Assembly (NCBI GenBank): GCA_904502015.1
Contig: CAJGEA010000010.1
Coordinates: 1 to 23,501, forward strand
Direction of reading: 5' to 3'
From: an uncultured Clostridia bacterium
Lineage (GTDB): Bacteria > Bacillota > Clostridia > Oscillospirales > CAG-272
Length of the DNA: 23,501 nucleotides
Every line of letters begins with the position of its first letter. Within the stretch, counting starts at the first letter, position 1. The position numbers and the translations under genes were made by a program. The notes below the pieces were generated by a model, which worked only from the letters and a program-made list of their open reading frames with translations, was not told the origin of the DNA and did no database searches. Of this stretch, positions 1 to 8,081 are shown one piece after another.

Positions 1-687
1 GGCGCGGAAGGTGGGACCGAAGGTGTAGATTCGACCCAGACCCATAGCCGCCATCTCACCTTCGAGCTGGGCGGATACGGTCAAACCTGCCTTCTGACCG
101 AAGAAATCCTCGGCGTAGTAGGCGGCCTCGTCCTCGGCGGTAGCGTTCCAGGGAAGAGTGGTCACGCGGAACATCTCGCCCGCGCCCTCACAGTCACTGC
201 CCGTGATGATGGGGGCGTGGATATAACGGTAGCCGTGGCTGTGGAAGTACTTGTGGATGGACTGCGCCAGCTGATCGCGCACGGCGAACACCGCCTCAAA
301 GTAGCGGGTACGGACGCGCAGATGGGGGATGGTGCGCAGGAATTCCTGCGTGTGACGCTTCTTCTGCAAAGGGTAGTCACCGGGGCACTTGCCGAGGATG
401 GTGATGGACTCCAGCGCCATCTCGTAGCCGTTGCGCTCGGACACGATGAAGCGGCCCACGGCGCAGATCGACGTGCCCACCATCATGGCGTCGCGGAAGG
501 ACTCCTCGGAGATCTGCTCCTTGTCCACCACGATCTGAATATTGCGGAAGCAGGTGCCGTCGTTGATCTCAAGGAAGGATACGTTCTTGGAGTCACGGGC
601 GGTGCGCACCCAACCGCAGACGGTCACAGAGGTGTCCACGTACTGCTCAGGGGTAGCGAACAGAGCTTTGATATCGGTGTGTTTCAT
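1..687 (-). CDS. asnS: Asparaginyl-tRNA synthetase, N-terminal part (cut by window edge)
   Basis: Class II synthetase that charges tRNA-Asn with asparagine in the cytoplasm. The 229 codons present hold the OB-fold anticodon-binding domain (about residues 15-105, with VCGWVRTARDSKNVSF and FLEINDG) and the start of the catalytic domain: HLRVRTRYFEAVFAVRD, then ITGSDCEGAGEMFRVTTL, then YTFGPTFRA. The SDCEGAGEMF segment is typical of AsnRS rather than AspRS. The frame stays open to base 1, so the remaining C-terminal part lies outside the window. The ATG at 687 has AAGGA eight bases upstream. A sigma-A-type promoter lies at 755-783, giving a leader of about 61 bases, too short for a T-box. Identity is from recognised family motifs. 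Confidence 0.95.
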   Translation of the reverse strand, partial: MKHTDIKALFATPEQYVDTSVTVCGWVRTARDSKNVSFLEINDGTCFRNIQIVVDKEQISEESFRDAMMVGTSICAVGRFIVSERNGYEMALESITILGKCPGDYPLQKKRHTQEFLRTIPHLRVRTRYFEAVFAVRDQLAQSIHKYFHSHGYRYIHAPIITGSDCEGAGEMFRVTTLPWNATAEDEAAYYAEDFFGQKAGLTVSAQLEGEMAAMGLGRIYTFGPTFRA

Positions 688-754
688 GGGTCTATTCCTT
701 TCACGGCGCGCGGATCATGGTTCATCGTGCGTCGGTTTTTCTCATGATTTTATT

Positions 755-783
755 ATTATACCACATTTTCCCGTGCTTGACAA
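755..783 (-). promoter_or_regulatory. Sigma-A-type promoter for asnS
   Basis: On the minus strand TTGTCA (778-783), a 17-base spacer and TATAAT (755-760) precede asnS. The -35 matches consensus at five of six bases and the -10 at all six. Predicted start of transcription is near 748. Confidence 0.8.
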
Positions 784-833
784 GGGGGATGCGGTATTTT
801 TTTGAATACAGCATCGTTTATTTTCCGCTTTCG

Positions 834-927
834 GCCTCTCCCCTCGGGAGAGATGGCAGCCGCAGGCTGACGGAGAGGGCGCCCTCTCACCTGCTGACGC
901 AGGAGCTCTCCCAGAGGGAGAGCCTTG
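834..927. repeat. Structured repeat of the CCCTCTC family, copy G (outward-facing pair)
   Basis: Two inverted copies of a two-hairpin unit lie back to back around a perfect palindrome GAGAGGGC/GCCCTCTC (873-888). Left unit: CTCTCCC/GGGAGAG (836-842, 846-852) and CAGCC/GGCTG (857-861, 865-869). Right unit: CCTGC/GCAGG (890-894, 899-903) and CTCTCCC/GGGAGAG (906-912, 916-922). The same unit is at 22115-22212 in the opposite arrangement. It sits between the end of the HAD gene and the asnS promoter. No protein is encoded here. Confidence 0.85.
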
Positions 928-950
928 GAAACGGCAGATGCTCTCAGAAA

Positions 951-1622
951 TCAAGCACGCTCGGCAATGATCGCCTGCAATTCGGAAAGATCGCGGCATT
1001 TCCGCCACAGCAGGGCCTCCACCTCGGGGGTGGGCGGGATCATATCGGGGATCATGACGGGGCGCATAGCGGCGGCGTGGATGGCGCGCACGCCGTTGAG
1101 GGAATCCTCCACGCCCACGCACAGCGCGGGATCAACGCCCATACGGGAGGCCGACAGCAGGAAAATATCGGGAGCGGGCTTGCCGTTTTTGATCATGTCT
1201 CCCGTGACGATGGCCTCCTTGTCGAAATAGTCCACCATGTTCGTACGGCGCAGATGCTCCATAGATGCCTCATAACCCGTGGAGGTGGCAAGACCGACGT
1301 GGTAGCCGTTCGATCTCAAGTATTCGAGCAGCTCGTATGCCCCCGCCTTGACGGGGATGCCGCCCTCAATGATGGCATTGAAATAGTACTGGCGGCGGGG
1401 GATATACGCGTCAAACGGAATGTCGGGATACTTGGCATTCCAATAGGTCGCGATATCGGGCAGGGTGCGTCCCGTGCAATCGATGATGGTGGTATCCATA
1501 TCGGGCACACCGAACTCGTCGGCAGCCAGCCGCCACGCGCGGGCGAACACCTGCTCGGTATCGTGGAGGGTGCCGTCCTTATCGAAAATGACCGCCCGAA
1601 TGGGCGCATGCTTATCCGTCAT
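951..1622 (-). CDS. HAD-superfamily phosphatase, beta-phosphoglucomutase/GPH-like
   Basis: A 223-residue haloacid-dehalogenase-type hydrolase. All four HAD motifs are visible: I, FDKDGT with nucleophile D14 and acid/base D16; II, LATSTG; III, the lysine in NGKPAPDIF; IV, GVEDSLNGV. The helical cap inserted after motif I (subclass I) and the length fit the beta-phosphoglucomutase / phosphoglycolate phosphatase group, which acts on sugar phosphates or similar small phosphates. The ATG overlaps the 3' end of the upstream glycoside-hydrolase gene by 11 bases and has AAAGGA eight bases ahead, so the two are translationally coupled. Context suggests a role in sugar-phosphate handling after the hydrolase, but the substrate cannot be read from sequence. 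Confidence 0.88.
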   Translation of the reverse strand: MTDKHAPIRAVIFDKDGTLHDTEQVFARAWRLAADEFGVPDMDTTIIDCTGRTLPDIATYWNAKYPDIPFDAYIPRRQYYFNAIIEGGIPVKAGAYELLEYLRSNGYHVGLATSTGYEASMEHLRRTNMVDYFDKEAIVTGDMIKNGKPAPDIFLLSASRMGVDPALCVGVEDSLNGVRAIHAAAMRPVMIPDMIPPTPEVEALLWRKCRDLSELQAIIAERA

Positions 1623-3846
1623 GTTCAGTATCCTTTCGGGGAATCAGTTGGTATTTCACGTTCATGGTCTTATCCGCGTCCTCGTCCCATACGAGGGTGA
1701 CGTCGCACTCGCCGTCCAGCGGATAGTGCGACCAGGACACGCCGCTCCACACCATGTGGCGGAGCGCCGATCGGATGGCACGGCCGCCCGACAGAAGGGC
1801 GAATTCCGGCGGGCACCCATCGGGGTAACGCATGGGAAGCCCCGTATCGGTGGTGAAGGTCAACTGGATGGCGTCCATGCCCTCGGTGCAAAGCGTCAGA
1901 CGGTCGCCACCATGCATCACGATCTTGTCAAAGCCGTGCGCCGCGGGCTCGGCCGTCCACTCCACCAGCACGTAGCCGTCGGGGGGGAGCGTCAGGGGCA
2001 GAGCGGTAACCGCGGGATGCACCGCCTCGGTGCGCTCGCCGTTGACCACCGTGAGCGTGGCGCGCACGCCACATCTCCACGCAGGCAGAGTCAGGCTGTA
2101 CGCTACCGTCTGCGAAGTGGGGTTGACCACCAGCGCCATACCCTCGGCGGCGTTGCCTGCGGCGTAGCCGTAGGGCTGGCCGTCACGGGCATCCTCGGGG
2201 AGCAGGGTTGTTTCATACTTCCCTGCCAGGGCGCGCTCGTAGAGCGTATTGACGTAGCCGAAATAGGCGGCGTCGTCATCGGAAAGGAGCTTGACGTCCC
2301 CGTAGAAATGGAGCTTTTGACCGCCCCTCGGCACTTGTGCGAGAAGGCCCAATCGGTACATAGAGGTACCCAAGCGGTACATGGTGGCGGTTTCTCCCAC
2401 CATCACGCCGTCGTCGTCAATGGCGGCGTAGGGCATGAGGCTATCGTCAAACGCGCGGAGCATACCGTCCTGATACCAGAGCACCGAATTGCCTGCATCC
2501 GCCGAGGCAAACTCGGACGGGCGGGGATCGCCGCAGTAGATGTAGTCCATAGACAAACACCAGTAAGGTGACACCGCAAAGCCTTGCCGTTCGGGGGCGC
2601 GTTGCGCGCTCCAGATCCAATCCAGCGTGGTCGTCCAACCGTTGTAGCACAGCACCACCAGCTCGGGCTCCACGCGGCGCAAATGCTCGATCATGCGAAT
2701 GAAATTGCGCACCGCCTTTTCCTTGGATTCGATGTGGCGCACCGAATGGTTATGGGCGGGATTCTTGCACTCAAAATAGGCGAAATCCAGCTTGAGCATC
2801 TTCACGCCCCATTCCCGAATCTGCTTCTCGATCCCCGCGGTCATCATCTCGGCCACCTTGTCGCAGGAGAAGCAGAGTGCGCCGTTGCCGAGGTGGGCTC
2901 CGTATTCCTTCCACTCATCCAGCTCGGCCAGGTGGGTGTGGATCGCGTTGATATCGAACCACAAACCCAGTTTCATATCGACCTCGTCCAACGCCTCACG
3001 GACGGGCTTCATGCCATCGGGGAAGGTGTCGGGACGGAAGGTATCGTAGGGGGTATGCCTCTCAAACCAAAAGGCATCCATAAGGTAGTAATCGAACTTG
3101 ACTCCACTCTTTTTCTCAAATTCCCGAAGGGCGGGAATGTTTTGCAGAGTCATATCGGCAGTCAGGATGGGATCGCCGGGGGTGAGATCGTCGTGCAGCA
3201 CCCAGTCGCTATACACCCGCATGGGCTGTTTTTCACGCGCGCCCCGCGTGATGTGGGCACGCGCCATACGGGCGCGGAAGGATGCCTCGATATCCCCGCA
3301 AATATCCAGACCGTACACCACGGGAATGGCCTCAAAATGCGTCGTGGTTTCGTAGGGGGCTTGGGTAAAGCCGAGGGTATTCCCCTCCCACGCGTTGTTC
3401 GCCACGGGAAATTCCATACCGCAGAAGACGGCGGCATTGTCCTCGCCCCCGATGAACACGGGCTGACCCTCGCCTCCGCGGCGCAGCGTGCCGCAGGTAC
3501 GGCGGTTCTCGGTGCATACGCGGCGCACCGTGATGGGCGCAGGGGCATCCACCGTAATGCGTTTTTCAAACACAGCAACCGATTCGTCCGCGACAGCATA
3601 GGTCACGGTAACGGTCAGATCCTCCTTGCGGTAGATCAGTACGATCGCGCGGTCGGTGGCATCGGTCGATACCGGCTCACACTCTCGGCTGTGGATGGCA
3701 CGAACGCCCCCCTCGGCGTCCGCGAGGTAGAGAACGAACTCGTCACCCCCCGCGAGCGTCAGGGACTTGCCCGATGCACGGTGGGTAAAAGTCAGCATAC
3801 CGTCAAAATGGTACAGCGTACCGACGGGAGTGGTCAGATCATGCAC
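1612..3846 (-). CDS. Clan-D (GH36-like, melibiase-type) glycoside hydrolase
   Basis: A large enzyme of about 744 residues resembling GH36/melibiase-type alpha-glycosidases. An N-terminal beta-sandwich-like region (about 1-235) is followed by a TIM-barrel region with FDYYLMDAFWFE, KLGLWFDINA and VKMLKLDFAYFEC. The Asp of LKLDF (about residue 354) is in the position of the clan-D nucleophile. A later segment, SMDYIYCGDPRPSEF (about 432-446), probably carries the acid/base. A small beta domain ends the protein. No signal peptide is seen, so it is probably cytoplasmic. An upstream TTG at 3870 is open, but AAGGAGG (3855-3861) would then lie inside the coding region; that site is eight bases before the GTG at 3846, which I choose as start. 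It starts 33 bases after the tgt stop and overlaps the HAD gene. Substrate (alpha-galactoside or other) is uncertain. Confidence 0.82.
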   Translation of the reverse strand: MHDLTTPVGTLYHFDGMLTFTHRASGKSLTLAGGDEFVLYLADAEGGVRAIHSRECEPVSTDATDRAIVLIYRKEDLTVTVTYAVADESVAVFEKRITVDAPAPITVRRVCTENRRTCGTLRRGGEGQPVFIGGEDNAAVFCGMEFPVANNAWEGNTLGFTQAPYETTTHFEAIPVVYGLDICGDIEASFRARMARAHITRGAREKQPMRVYSDWVLHDDLTPGDPILTADMTLQNIPALREFEKKSGVKFDYYLMDAFWFERHTPYDTFRPDTFPDGMKPVREALDEVDMKLGLWFDINAIHTHLAELDEWKEYGAHLGNGALCFSCDKVAEMMTAGIEKQIREWGVKMLKLDFAYFECKNPAHNHSVRHIESKEKAVRNFIRMIEHLRRVEPELVVLCYNGWTTTLDWIWSAQRAPERQGFAVSPYWCLSMDYIYCGDPRPSEFASADAGNSVLWYQDGMLRAFDDSLMPYAAIDDDGVMVGETATMYRLGTSMYRLGLLAQVPRGGQKLHFYGDVKLLSDDDAAYFGYVNTLYERALAGKYETTLLPEDARDGQPYGYAAGNAAEGMALVVNPTSQTVAYSLTLPAWRCGVRATLTVVNGERTEAVHPAVTALPLTLPPDGYVLVEWTAEPAAHGFDKIVMHGGDRLTLCTEGMDAIQLTFTTDTGLPMRYPDGCPPEFALLSGGRAIRSALRHMVWSGVSWSHYPLDGECDVTLVWDEDADKTMNVKYQLIPRKDTEHDG

Positions 3847-3879
3847 GACAGTTCCCTCCTTACGTATCAAATGGGTATA

Positions 3880-5019
3880 TTAGTCGGGGCAACGCTCACC
3901 GAGGATGGTGCGGTACTTCTGGTAGAAGCTCTCGAAGTAGCCGCCGTCCAGCGCCTCGCGGATCTTGCGGGTGAGGTTGTTGTAGAAGTAGAGGTTATGG
4001 GTCACGGCGAGGCGCATGCCCAGTGACTCCTTAGCCTTGATGAGATGGCGGATGTAGGAGCGGCTGTAGTTGCGGCAGGCGGGGCAATCGCAGGTCAGTC
4101 CGATGGGACGGGGATCCTTCATGTACTTCTCGTTGAGCAGGTTGATCTTTCCTTCCCAGGTAAAGAGATTTCCGTGACGGGCGTTGCGTGAGGGCATAAC
4201 ACAATCGAAGAAGTCCACGCCCATGTGAACGGCCTCAAGAATGTTGCAGGGCGTACCAACTCCCATAAGGTAGCGGGGCTTGTCCTTGGGCATATGGGGC
4301 TCGACGGCGTCGATGATGCGGTACATCTCGGAGGTTTCCTCGCCCACGGCCAGACCGCCGATGGCGTAGCCCTCACAGGGGATCTCGGCGATGCGGTGCA
4401 TATGCTCGATACGCAGATCCTCATACGTGCCGCCCTGGTTGATGCCGAAAAGCATCTGGTTCTTGTTGATGGTCTCGGGAAGGCTGTTGAGTCTGTCCAT
4501 TTCCTTGCGGCAACGCTCCAGCCAGCGCACGGTTCGGTCGCAGGACTTCTTGACGTAATCGCGGGGAGCGGGGTTCTCAATGCACTCGTCAAACGCCATA
4601 GCAATGGTGGAGGCGAGGTGGGACTGGATCTGCATACTCTCCTCGGGGCCCATGAAAATGCGCTTGCCGTCGATGTGGGAGGCAAAGCGCACGCCCTCCT
4701 CGGTGATCTTGCGGAGCTGGGAGAGCGAGAACACCTGGAATCCACCGCTGTCGGTCAGAATGGGCTTGGGCCAATTCATGAACTTGTGCAGACCGCCCAT
4801 GTCGTGGATGAGCTGGTCACCGGGACGGATGTGGAGATGGTAGGTGTTGGAGAGCTCCACCTGACAATCCACGTCATTGAGCAACTCCATGGTGGACACA
4901 CCGCCCTTGATGGCGGCGCACGTACCTACGTTCATGAATACAGGGGTCTGAATGTCCCCGTGAACGGTGTGAAGGACGCCGCGGCGCGCGCGTCCGTCAG
5001 TTGCAAGAATCGTAAACAT
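3880..5019 (-). CDS. tgt: tRNA-guanine transglycosylase (queuosine insertion)
   Basis: Exchanges guanine-34 of GUN-anticodon tRNAs for preQ1 or queuine. It has 379 residues, the usual bacterial length. Visible: DSGGFQV with general base D90; AFDEC with base-binding D144; GINQGG; GGLAVGE (221-227); FDCVMPSRNARHG with nucleophile D272; and zinc ligands C310, C312, C315 and H341. Departures from the forms I know best: VGTCAAIKG where VGTQATVK is usual, ELSNTYHL where LGNTYHL is usual, and SRNARHG for TRNARNG. The ATG at 5019 has AGGAGG five bases ahead. The usual partners queA, yajC and secDF are absent; the gene instead heads a cluster with a glycoside hydrolase and a HAD phosphatase. Whether it uses preQ1 or salvaged queuine cannot be decided here. 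Confidence 0.95.
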   Translation of the reverse strand: MFTILATDGRARRGVLHTVHGDIQTPVFMNVGTCAAIKGGVSTMELLNDVDCQVELSNTYHLHIRPGDQLIHDMGGLHKFMNWPKPILTDSGGFQVFSLSQLRKITEEGVRFASHIDGKRIFMGPEESMQIQSHLASTIAMAFDECIENPAPRDYVKKSCDRTVRWLERCRKEMDRLNSLPETINKNQMLFGINQGGTYEDLRIEHMHRIAEIPCEGYAIGGLAVGEETSEMYRIIDAVEPHMPKDKPRYLMGVGTPCNILEAVHMGVDFFDCVMPSRNARHGNLFTWEGKINLLNEKYMKDPRPIGLTCDCPACRNYSRSYIRHLIKAKESLGMRLAVTHNLYFYNNLTRKIREALDGGYFESFYQKYRTILGERCPD

Positions 5020-5076
5020 CGGTTCCTCCTATTTGGCGATCACGATCACAGCGTGACGCCGATTATTTTTAATTAT

Positions 5077-5147
5077 GTACGGGGCTCTGCCCCGTACCCC
5101 GCCTAAGAAACTTCTTGTAAGAAGTTTCTTAGGAATCTTCAAGAACT
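5077..5147 (+). repeat. Two-hairpin dispersed repeat, copy A
   Basis: Hairpin 1 is GTACGGGGC/GCCCCGTAC (5077-5085, 5089-5097). Hairpin 2 is a 15-bp stem starting CCTAAGAAAC (5102-5116, 5119-5133) with a two-base loop, followed by an AATCTTCAAGAACT tail. It lies in the leader of tgt, with the GGGGC hairpin on the side of the gene. Related copies: 8082-8157, 18849-18926 and, reversed, 18955-19026. Confidence 0.85.
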
Positions 5148-5175
5148 ATAATATACCCGTTCGGTAGGTTTTCAA
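5148..5175 (-). promoter_or_regulatory. Possible promoter for tgt
   Basis: On the minus strand TTGAAA (5170-5175), a 16-base spacer and TATTAT (5148-5153), each one mismatch from consensus. Transcription would begin near 5141 and run through repeat A into tgt, giving a leader of about 120 bases. No better candidate was seen between repeat A and the gene. Confidence 0.4.
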
Positions 5176-5204
5176 ATTTGGATTTATCGGTGAGTCAAAG
5201 TTGC

Positions 5205-5482
5205 TATTGTGTGGGGGTGACGGGGGCAAAGCCCCCGTCACAAAAAAACCAAGGGGGGCGGTGTCGGAGGGGGGAACGCCCTCTGACGCGCGGCGGAAGC
5301 CGCAAGAAAATTAGCAATAACTAAAAATATACAGAACAAGGCTCCCCCAAAAAATCTTTATGTAATATGAAATTTTCTTGCACCTACCGGTGCGCGTCGG
5401 GGCGCTCAAGGCCGCCCCCGACACCGCCGGCCAATCTTTGTTAGGTGCAGGGGGCTTTGCCCCCTGCACCCCCTTAGCATCC
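5205..5482. repeat. Foldback (MITE-like) palindromic element of about 280 bp
   Basis: Two long imperfect inverted arms meet near 5342. Matching arm segments, inside to outside: GCAAGAAAATT (5302-5312) with AATTTTCTTGC (5371-5381); GACGCGC (5285-5291) with GCGCGTC (5392-5398); GGCGGTGTCGG (5257-5267) with CCGACACCGCC (5418-5428). Each arm ends in its own hairpin at an equal distance from the centre: GTGACGGGGGC/GCCCCCGTCAC (5217-5227, 5231-5241) and GGTGCAGGGGGC/GCCCCCTGCACC (5444-5455, 5459-5470). The core between the arms is A+T-rich and has no open frame. With repeat A it accounts for most of the 573-base gap between tgt and the small membrane protein; 5483-5592 shows nothing I can name. 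Confidence 0.8.
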
Positions 5483-5592
5483 GTGGACACACAAATTCAA
5501 ACAGTTCGATAAACCCCAATTCAACGGAATATCGGATAGGCAATTAAAAGTATTGCTTTCACCCCTGGTCAAGGTTTCGGAATCGAGCAATC

Positions 5593-5898
5593 TTACAACC
5601 CAATCAAAAACCAAGCACCCACCAGAATTTCCAAGGCAGCTAACGCAACGGACACAGTTGCTAACATCTTTCGTTTTTTCTCAACAAGGGCAAATATACC
5701 GAGAGTCAGACCGATAGCACACATGATGATATGAATAACCGGCAAAAAAATGATGCCCCCAAGCATATACCCCAAATTTTCCGGATTCAAAGATACAAAT
5801 ATCCAAAATGCAAGATTGATTGGAATGGGTAACAGAGTTAACACAATCGACTTGACCGCGTTGCTCAATACAAACGCACCTTTTCTTGGCTTCATCAT
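5593..5898 (-). CDS. Small hydrophobic membrane protein of unknown function
   Basis: I do not recognise this 101-residue protein. It begins MMKPRKG, a basic amino end, followed by three or four hydrophobic stretches (about residues 8-38, 45-72 and 80-101) separated by a short NPEN loop and the basic patch EKKRKM. That predicts a small integral membrane protein with the basic parts in the cytoplasm. AAAGGAG precedes two adjacent ATGs at 5898 and 5895; either could be the start. The frame extends to 5916, but an ATG there would lie ahead of the ribosome binding site. It begins 11 bases after the mutL stop, so it is probably co-transcribed. Its coding sequence is clearly richer in A+T than its neighbours and it borders the foldback element, which may mean recent acquisition. 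Confidence 0.65.
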   Translation of the reverse strand: MMKPRKGAFVLSNAVKSIVLTLLPIPINLAFWIFVSLNPENLGYMLGGIIFLPVIHIIMCAIGLTLGIFALVEKKRKMLATVSVALAALEILVGAWFLIGL

Positions 5899-5909
5899 GA
5901 ACTCTCCTT

Positions 5910-8054
5910 TCAGCATCTCTCAAACTGATGGTCGATATGCCGTTTTTTCATCTCCATCGCCACGGGGCGGCCGTGGGGGCAGAAGGTGATATCGGGGATG
6001 GTCATGAGCTGATCCACCAGCCACGCGATGTGCTCGGGAGGATAGTCCCGCCCTGCCTTGATCGCCGCCTTACAGGAGGCTTGGTAGAGCGCTTTTTCAA
6101 ACAGAATGTCGCGGGTGAGCTTGGCCGTGCCCGAGCCGTCACGAAGCTGCTCGGCAAAGATGGCGAACATATCAGGGACGGCGGCGGGCTGGATGCCCGA
6201 GGGGATGCTATCCACCCGCACGGTATTGCGCAGGCAGGTAAAGGTAAAGCCGATCGCCTCCAGCTCATCGCGGTAGGCGTCCAGTAGTCCCACCTCGTCG
6301 CTCATGAGCATGACCTCGATGGGGAGCATGAGGAGCTGGGAATCGATCTCCCGCTCCCGCAGGCGCGCCTTGAGCTGCTCGAAAATGATGCGCTCGTGGG
6401 CGGCATGCTTGTCAATGAGCAGCATCCGATCCCCCTGCTCCACGATGACATAGGAATGGAACACCTCGCCCACCAGTCGGTAGGGCTGGATGGATGCGGG
6501 GGTGGAATTATTGACGGGTATCGGCTCACTTTCAGCCTCGGAAATGCTGCCGGGGATGGGTGTCCTCTCGGTTGCAGGGAGCGGCGGCGCCGCCCCGTCC
6601 GCCGCCTGCGGCGGACGGGGCTCCACGGGCCGATCTTGCCCGAGGGTGTCATCTGTGGGGGGATTCGAAGCTACCCCGCTCGGGACGCTCGTGGGGGTGG
6701 GCACGGCCCGCCGCTCGGGCAAGTCCGGCCCGCCGCGCGCAGAGGTGCGCGTGGCGCCGCCGCCCGATCGGGCCTCAATGTACCGCGCTACGTACTCCTC
6801 GGCGGTGATGCGCTCCTGCGGGGGCTTTGGCCCCTCCACCCGCGCCGTACCAAAGGCAGAGGGCTGAGGCGCAGGAGAAGTCGAAGACGTAGGAACAGCC
6901 GCAGACACAGGCCTACCCACCGTGCCGCCGAGATCCATGCCGATCTGCCGCTTGCCCAGCGATTCGGGGCGTTCGGTTTCAATCGGCACGGTAGCGTCCG
7001 ACACCCGCCCAACGCCGCCAAGAGAATTCTTTACTGTGGCAGTAGGTGCCATGGCGGGACGGGTGACGTTCTCCTCGTTCGCCTGACGGACGGTATAATA
7101 GATAGCCTCAAATACGGGCTTTTCATTGGAGAATTTGACCTCCAGCTTGGCGGGATGAACGTTGACGTCCACCCGCATGGGATTCAGCTCAATATTCAGC
7201 ACACAGACAGGATATTTTTCGGGCGCGATGTACGAGGTAAACGCCTGCTCCAGCGCCGCCTGCGCAGTGCGGCTGCGGACGTAGCGCCCGTTGATAAAGA
7301 AATTCTGCCCATTGCGATTGGAGCGCACGTTATCCGAACGACCAATAAAGCCGCTGACACGGATGCCGTCATGCTCCCCCTCCACGGGGATGAGGCGGGA
7401 GGCAAAATCCTTGCCGAACACCGCCCAGATCGCGGATTGGAGCTGCCCGTCCCCCGCGGTTTCCAGCTTTTGCGTGCCGTCGCAGATCAGGCGCACCGCG
7501 ATCTCAGGGTGAGAGAGCGCCACGCGCTCCACGTGCGCGCTGACCGCCATGGCCTCGGTGGCGTCACGCTTTAAGAACTTACGCCGCGCGGGAACGTTGG
7601 AAAACAGATTTTCCACAATGATGGTCGTTCCGTCGCGGCAGCCGCGCTCGGTCACGCCCATCACCGTACCGCCCCGGATTTCCAGCATGGCGCCCACCTC
7701 GTCCTCGCGGCGCTTGGACATGATGCGCATATCCGACACCGAGGAGATGGCCGCAAGTGCCTCACCGCGAAAGCCCAGCGTGGCAATGCCGTCCAGATCC
7801 TCGGCCGAGCGGATCTTGCTGGTCGCGTGTCGCCGCACCGCCATGGGCAGATCCTCGGCAGACATACCGCAACCGTCGTCGGTCACGCGCATAAAGCTCA
7901 CGCCGCCGTTCTGGATCTCGACCGTGATGTGCTTCGCCCCCGCGTCAATGGCGTTCTCCATCATTTCCTTGATGGCGGACGCAGGGCGGTCCACCACCTC
8001 GCCGGCGGCAATGAGGTTGGCCACCTCAAAGGACAGAACCTGTATCTTTCCCAT
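5910..8054 (-). CDS. mutL: DNA mismatch repair protein MutL (endonuclease type)
   Basis: ATPase and latent endonuclease that follows MutS in mismatch repair. The N-terminal GHKL ATPase (about 1-330) shows IKEMMENAIDAGA with the catalytic Glu, DDGCGM, RHATSKI and GFRGEALAAISSV. A long Pro/Ala/Thr-rich linker (about 340-520) follows. The C-terminal domain carries the metal-dependent nuclease motif DKHAAHERIIFE from D548 (family form DQHA-X2-E-X4-E, here with Lys for Gln), ACKAAIKAGR near C661... in SCKAAIKAG, and CPHGRP near 692. The nuclease form fits an organism without MutH. An upstream GTG (8060) is open, but AAAGGAG overlaps it; ATG at 8054 is five bases behind that site and is preferred, giving 714 residues. 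It lies 106 bases downstream of mutS, with repeat B in the gap. Confidence 0.96.
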   Translation of the reverse strand: MGKIQVLSFEVANLIAAGEVVDRPASAIKEMMENAIDAGAKHITVEIQNGGVSFMRVTDDGCGMSAEDLPMAVRRHATSKIRSAEDLDGIATLGFRGEALAAISSVSDMRIMSKRREDEVGAMLEIRGGTVMGVTERGCRDGTTIIVENLFSNVPARRKFLKRDATEAMAVSAHVERVALSHPEIAVRLICDGTQKLETAGDGQLQSAIWAVFGKDFASRLIPVEGEHDGIRVSGFIGRSDNVRSNRNGQNFFINGRYVRSRTAQAALEQAFTSYIAPEKYPVCVLNIELNPMRVDVNVHPAKLEVKFSNEKPVFEAIYYTVRQANEENVTRPAMAPTATVKNSLGGVGRVSDATVPIETERPESLGKRQIGMDLGGTVGRPVSAAVPTSSTSPAPQPSAFGTARVEGPKPPQERITAEEYVARYIEARSGGGATRTSARGGPDLPERRAVPTPTSVPSGVASNPPTDDTLGQDRPVEPRPPQAADGAAPPLPATERTPIPGSISEAESEPIPVNNSTPASIQPYRLVGEVFHSYVIVEQGDRMLLIDKHAAHERIIFEQLKARLREREIDSQLLMLPIEVMLMSDEVGLLDAYRDELEAIGFTFTCLRNTVRVDSIPSGIQPAAVPDMFAIFAEQLRDGSGTAKLTRDILFEKALYQASCKAAIKAGRDYPPEHIAWLVDQLMTIPDITFCPHGRPVAMEMKKRHIDHQFERC

Positions 8055-8081
8055 AGGCACTCCTTTCTTTGGGATGAGCTA

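Noticed and set aside
688..750. T-box or other riboswitch ahead of asnS
   Set aside because: The predicted leader is only about 61 bases and has neither a T-box sequence nor an antiterminator.
951..1622. HAD hydrolase as the missing histidinol-phosphate phosphatase
   Set aside because: It has the capped beta-phosphoglucomutase layout rather than that of HisB-N/GmhB-type phosphatases, lacks their zinc cysteines, and is coupled to a glycoside hydrolase far from the his operon.
2584..4026. 480-codon plus-strand frame opposite the glycoside hydrolase and tgt
   Set aside because: It spans the junction of two well-supported minus-strand genes and has no family motifs; it is an antisense shadow.
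5217..5248. Rho-independent terminator at the GTGACGGGGGC hairpin
   Set aside because: The A-run follows the stem on the plus strand and so precedes it as T on the minus strand; neither direction gives stem-then-T. It is one end of the foldback element.
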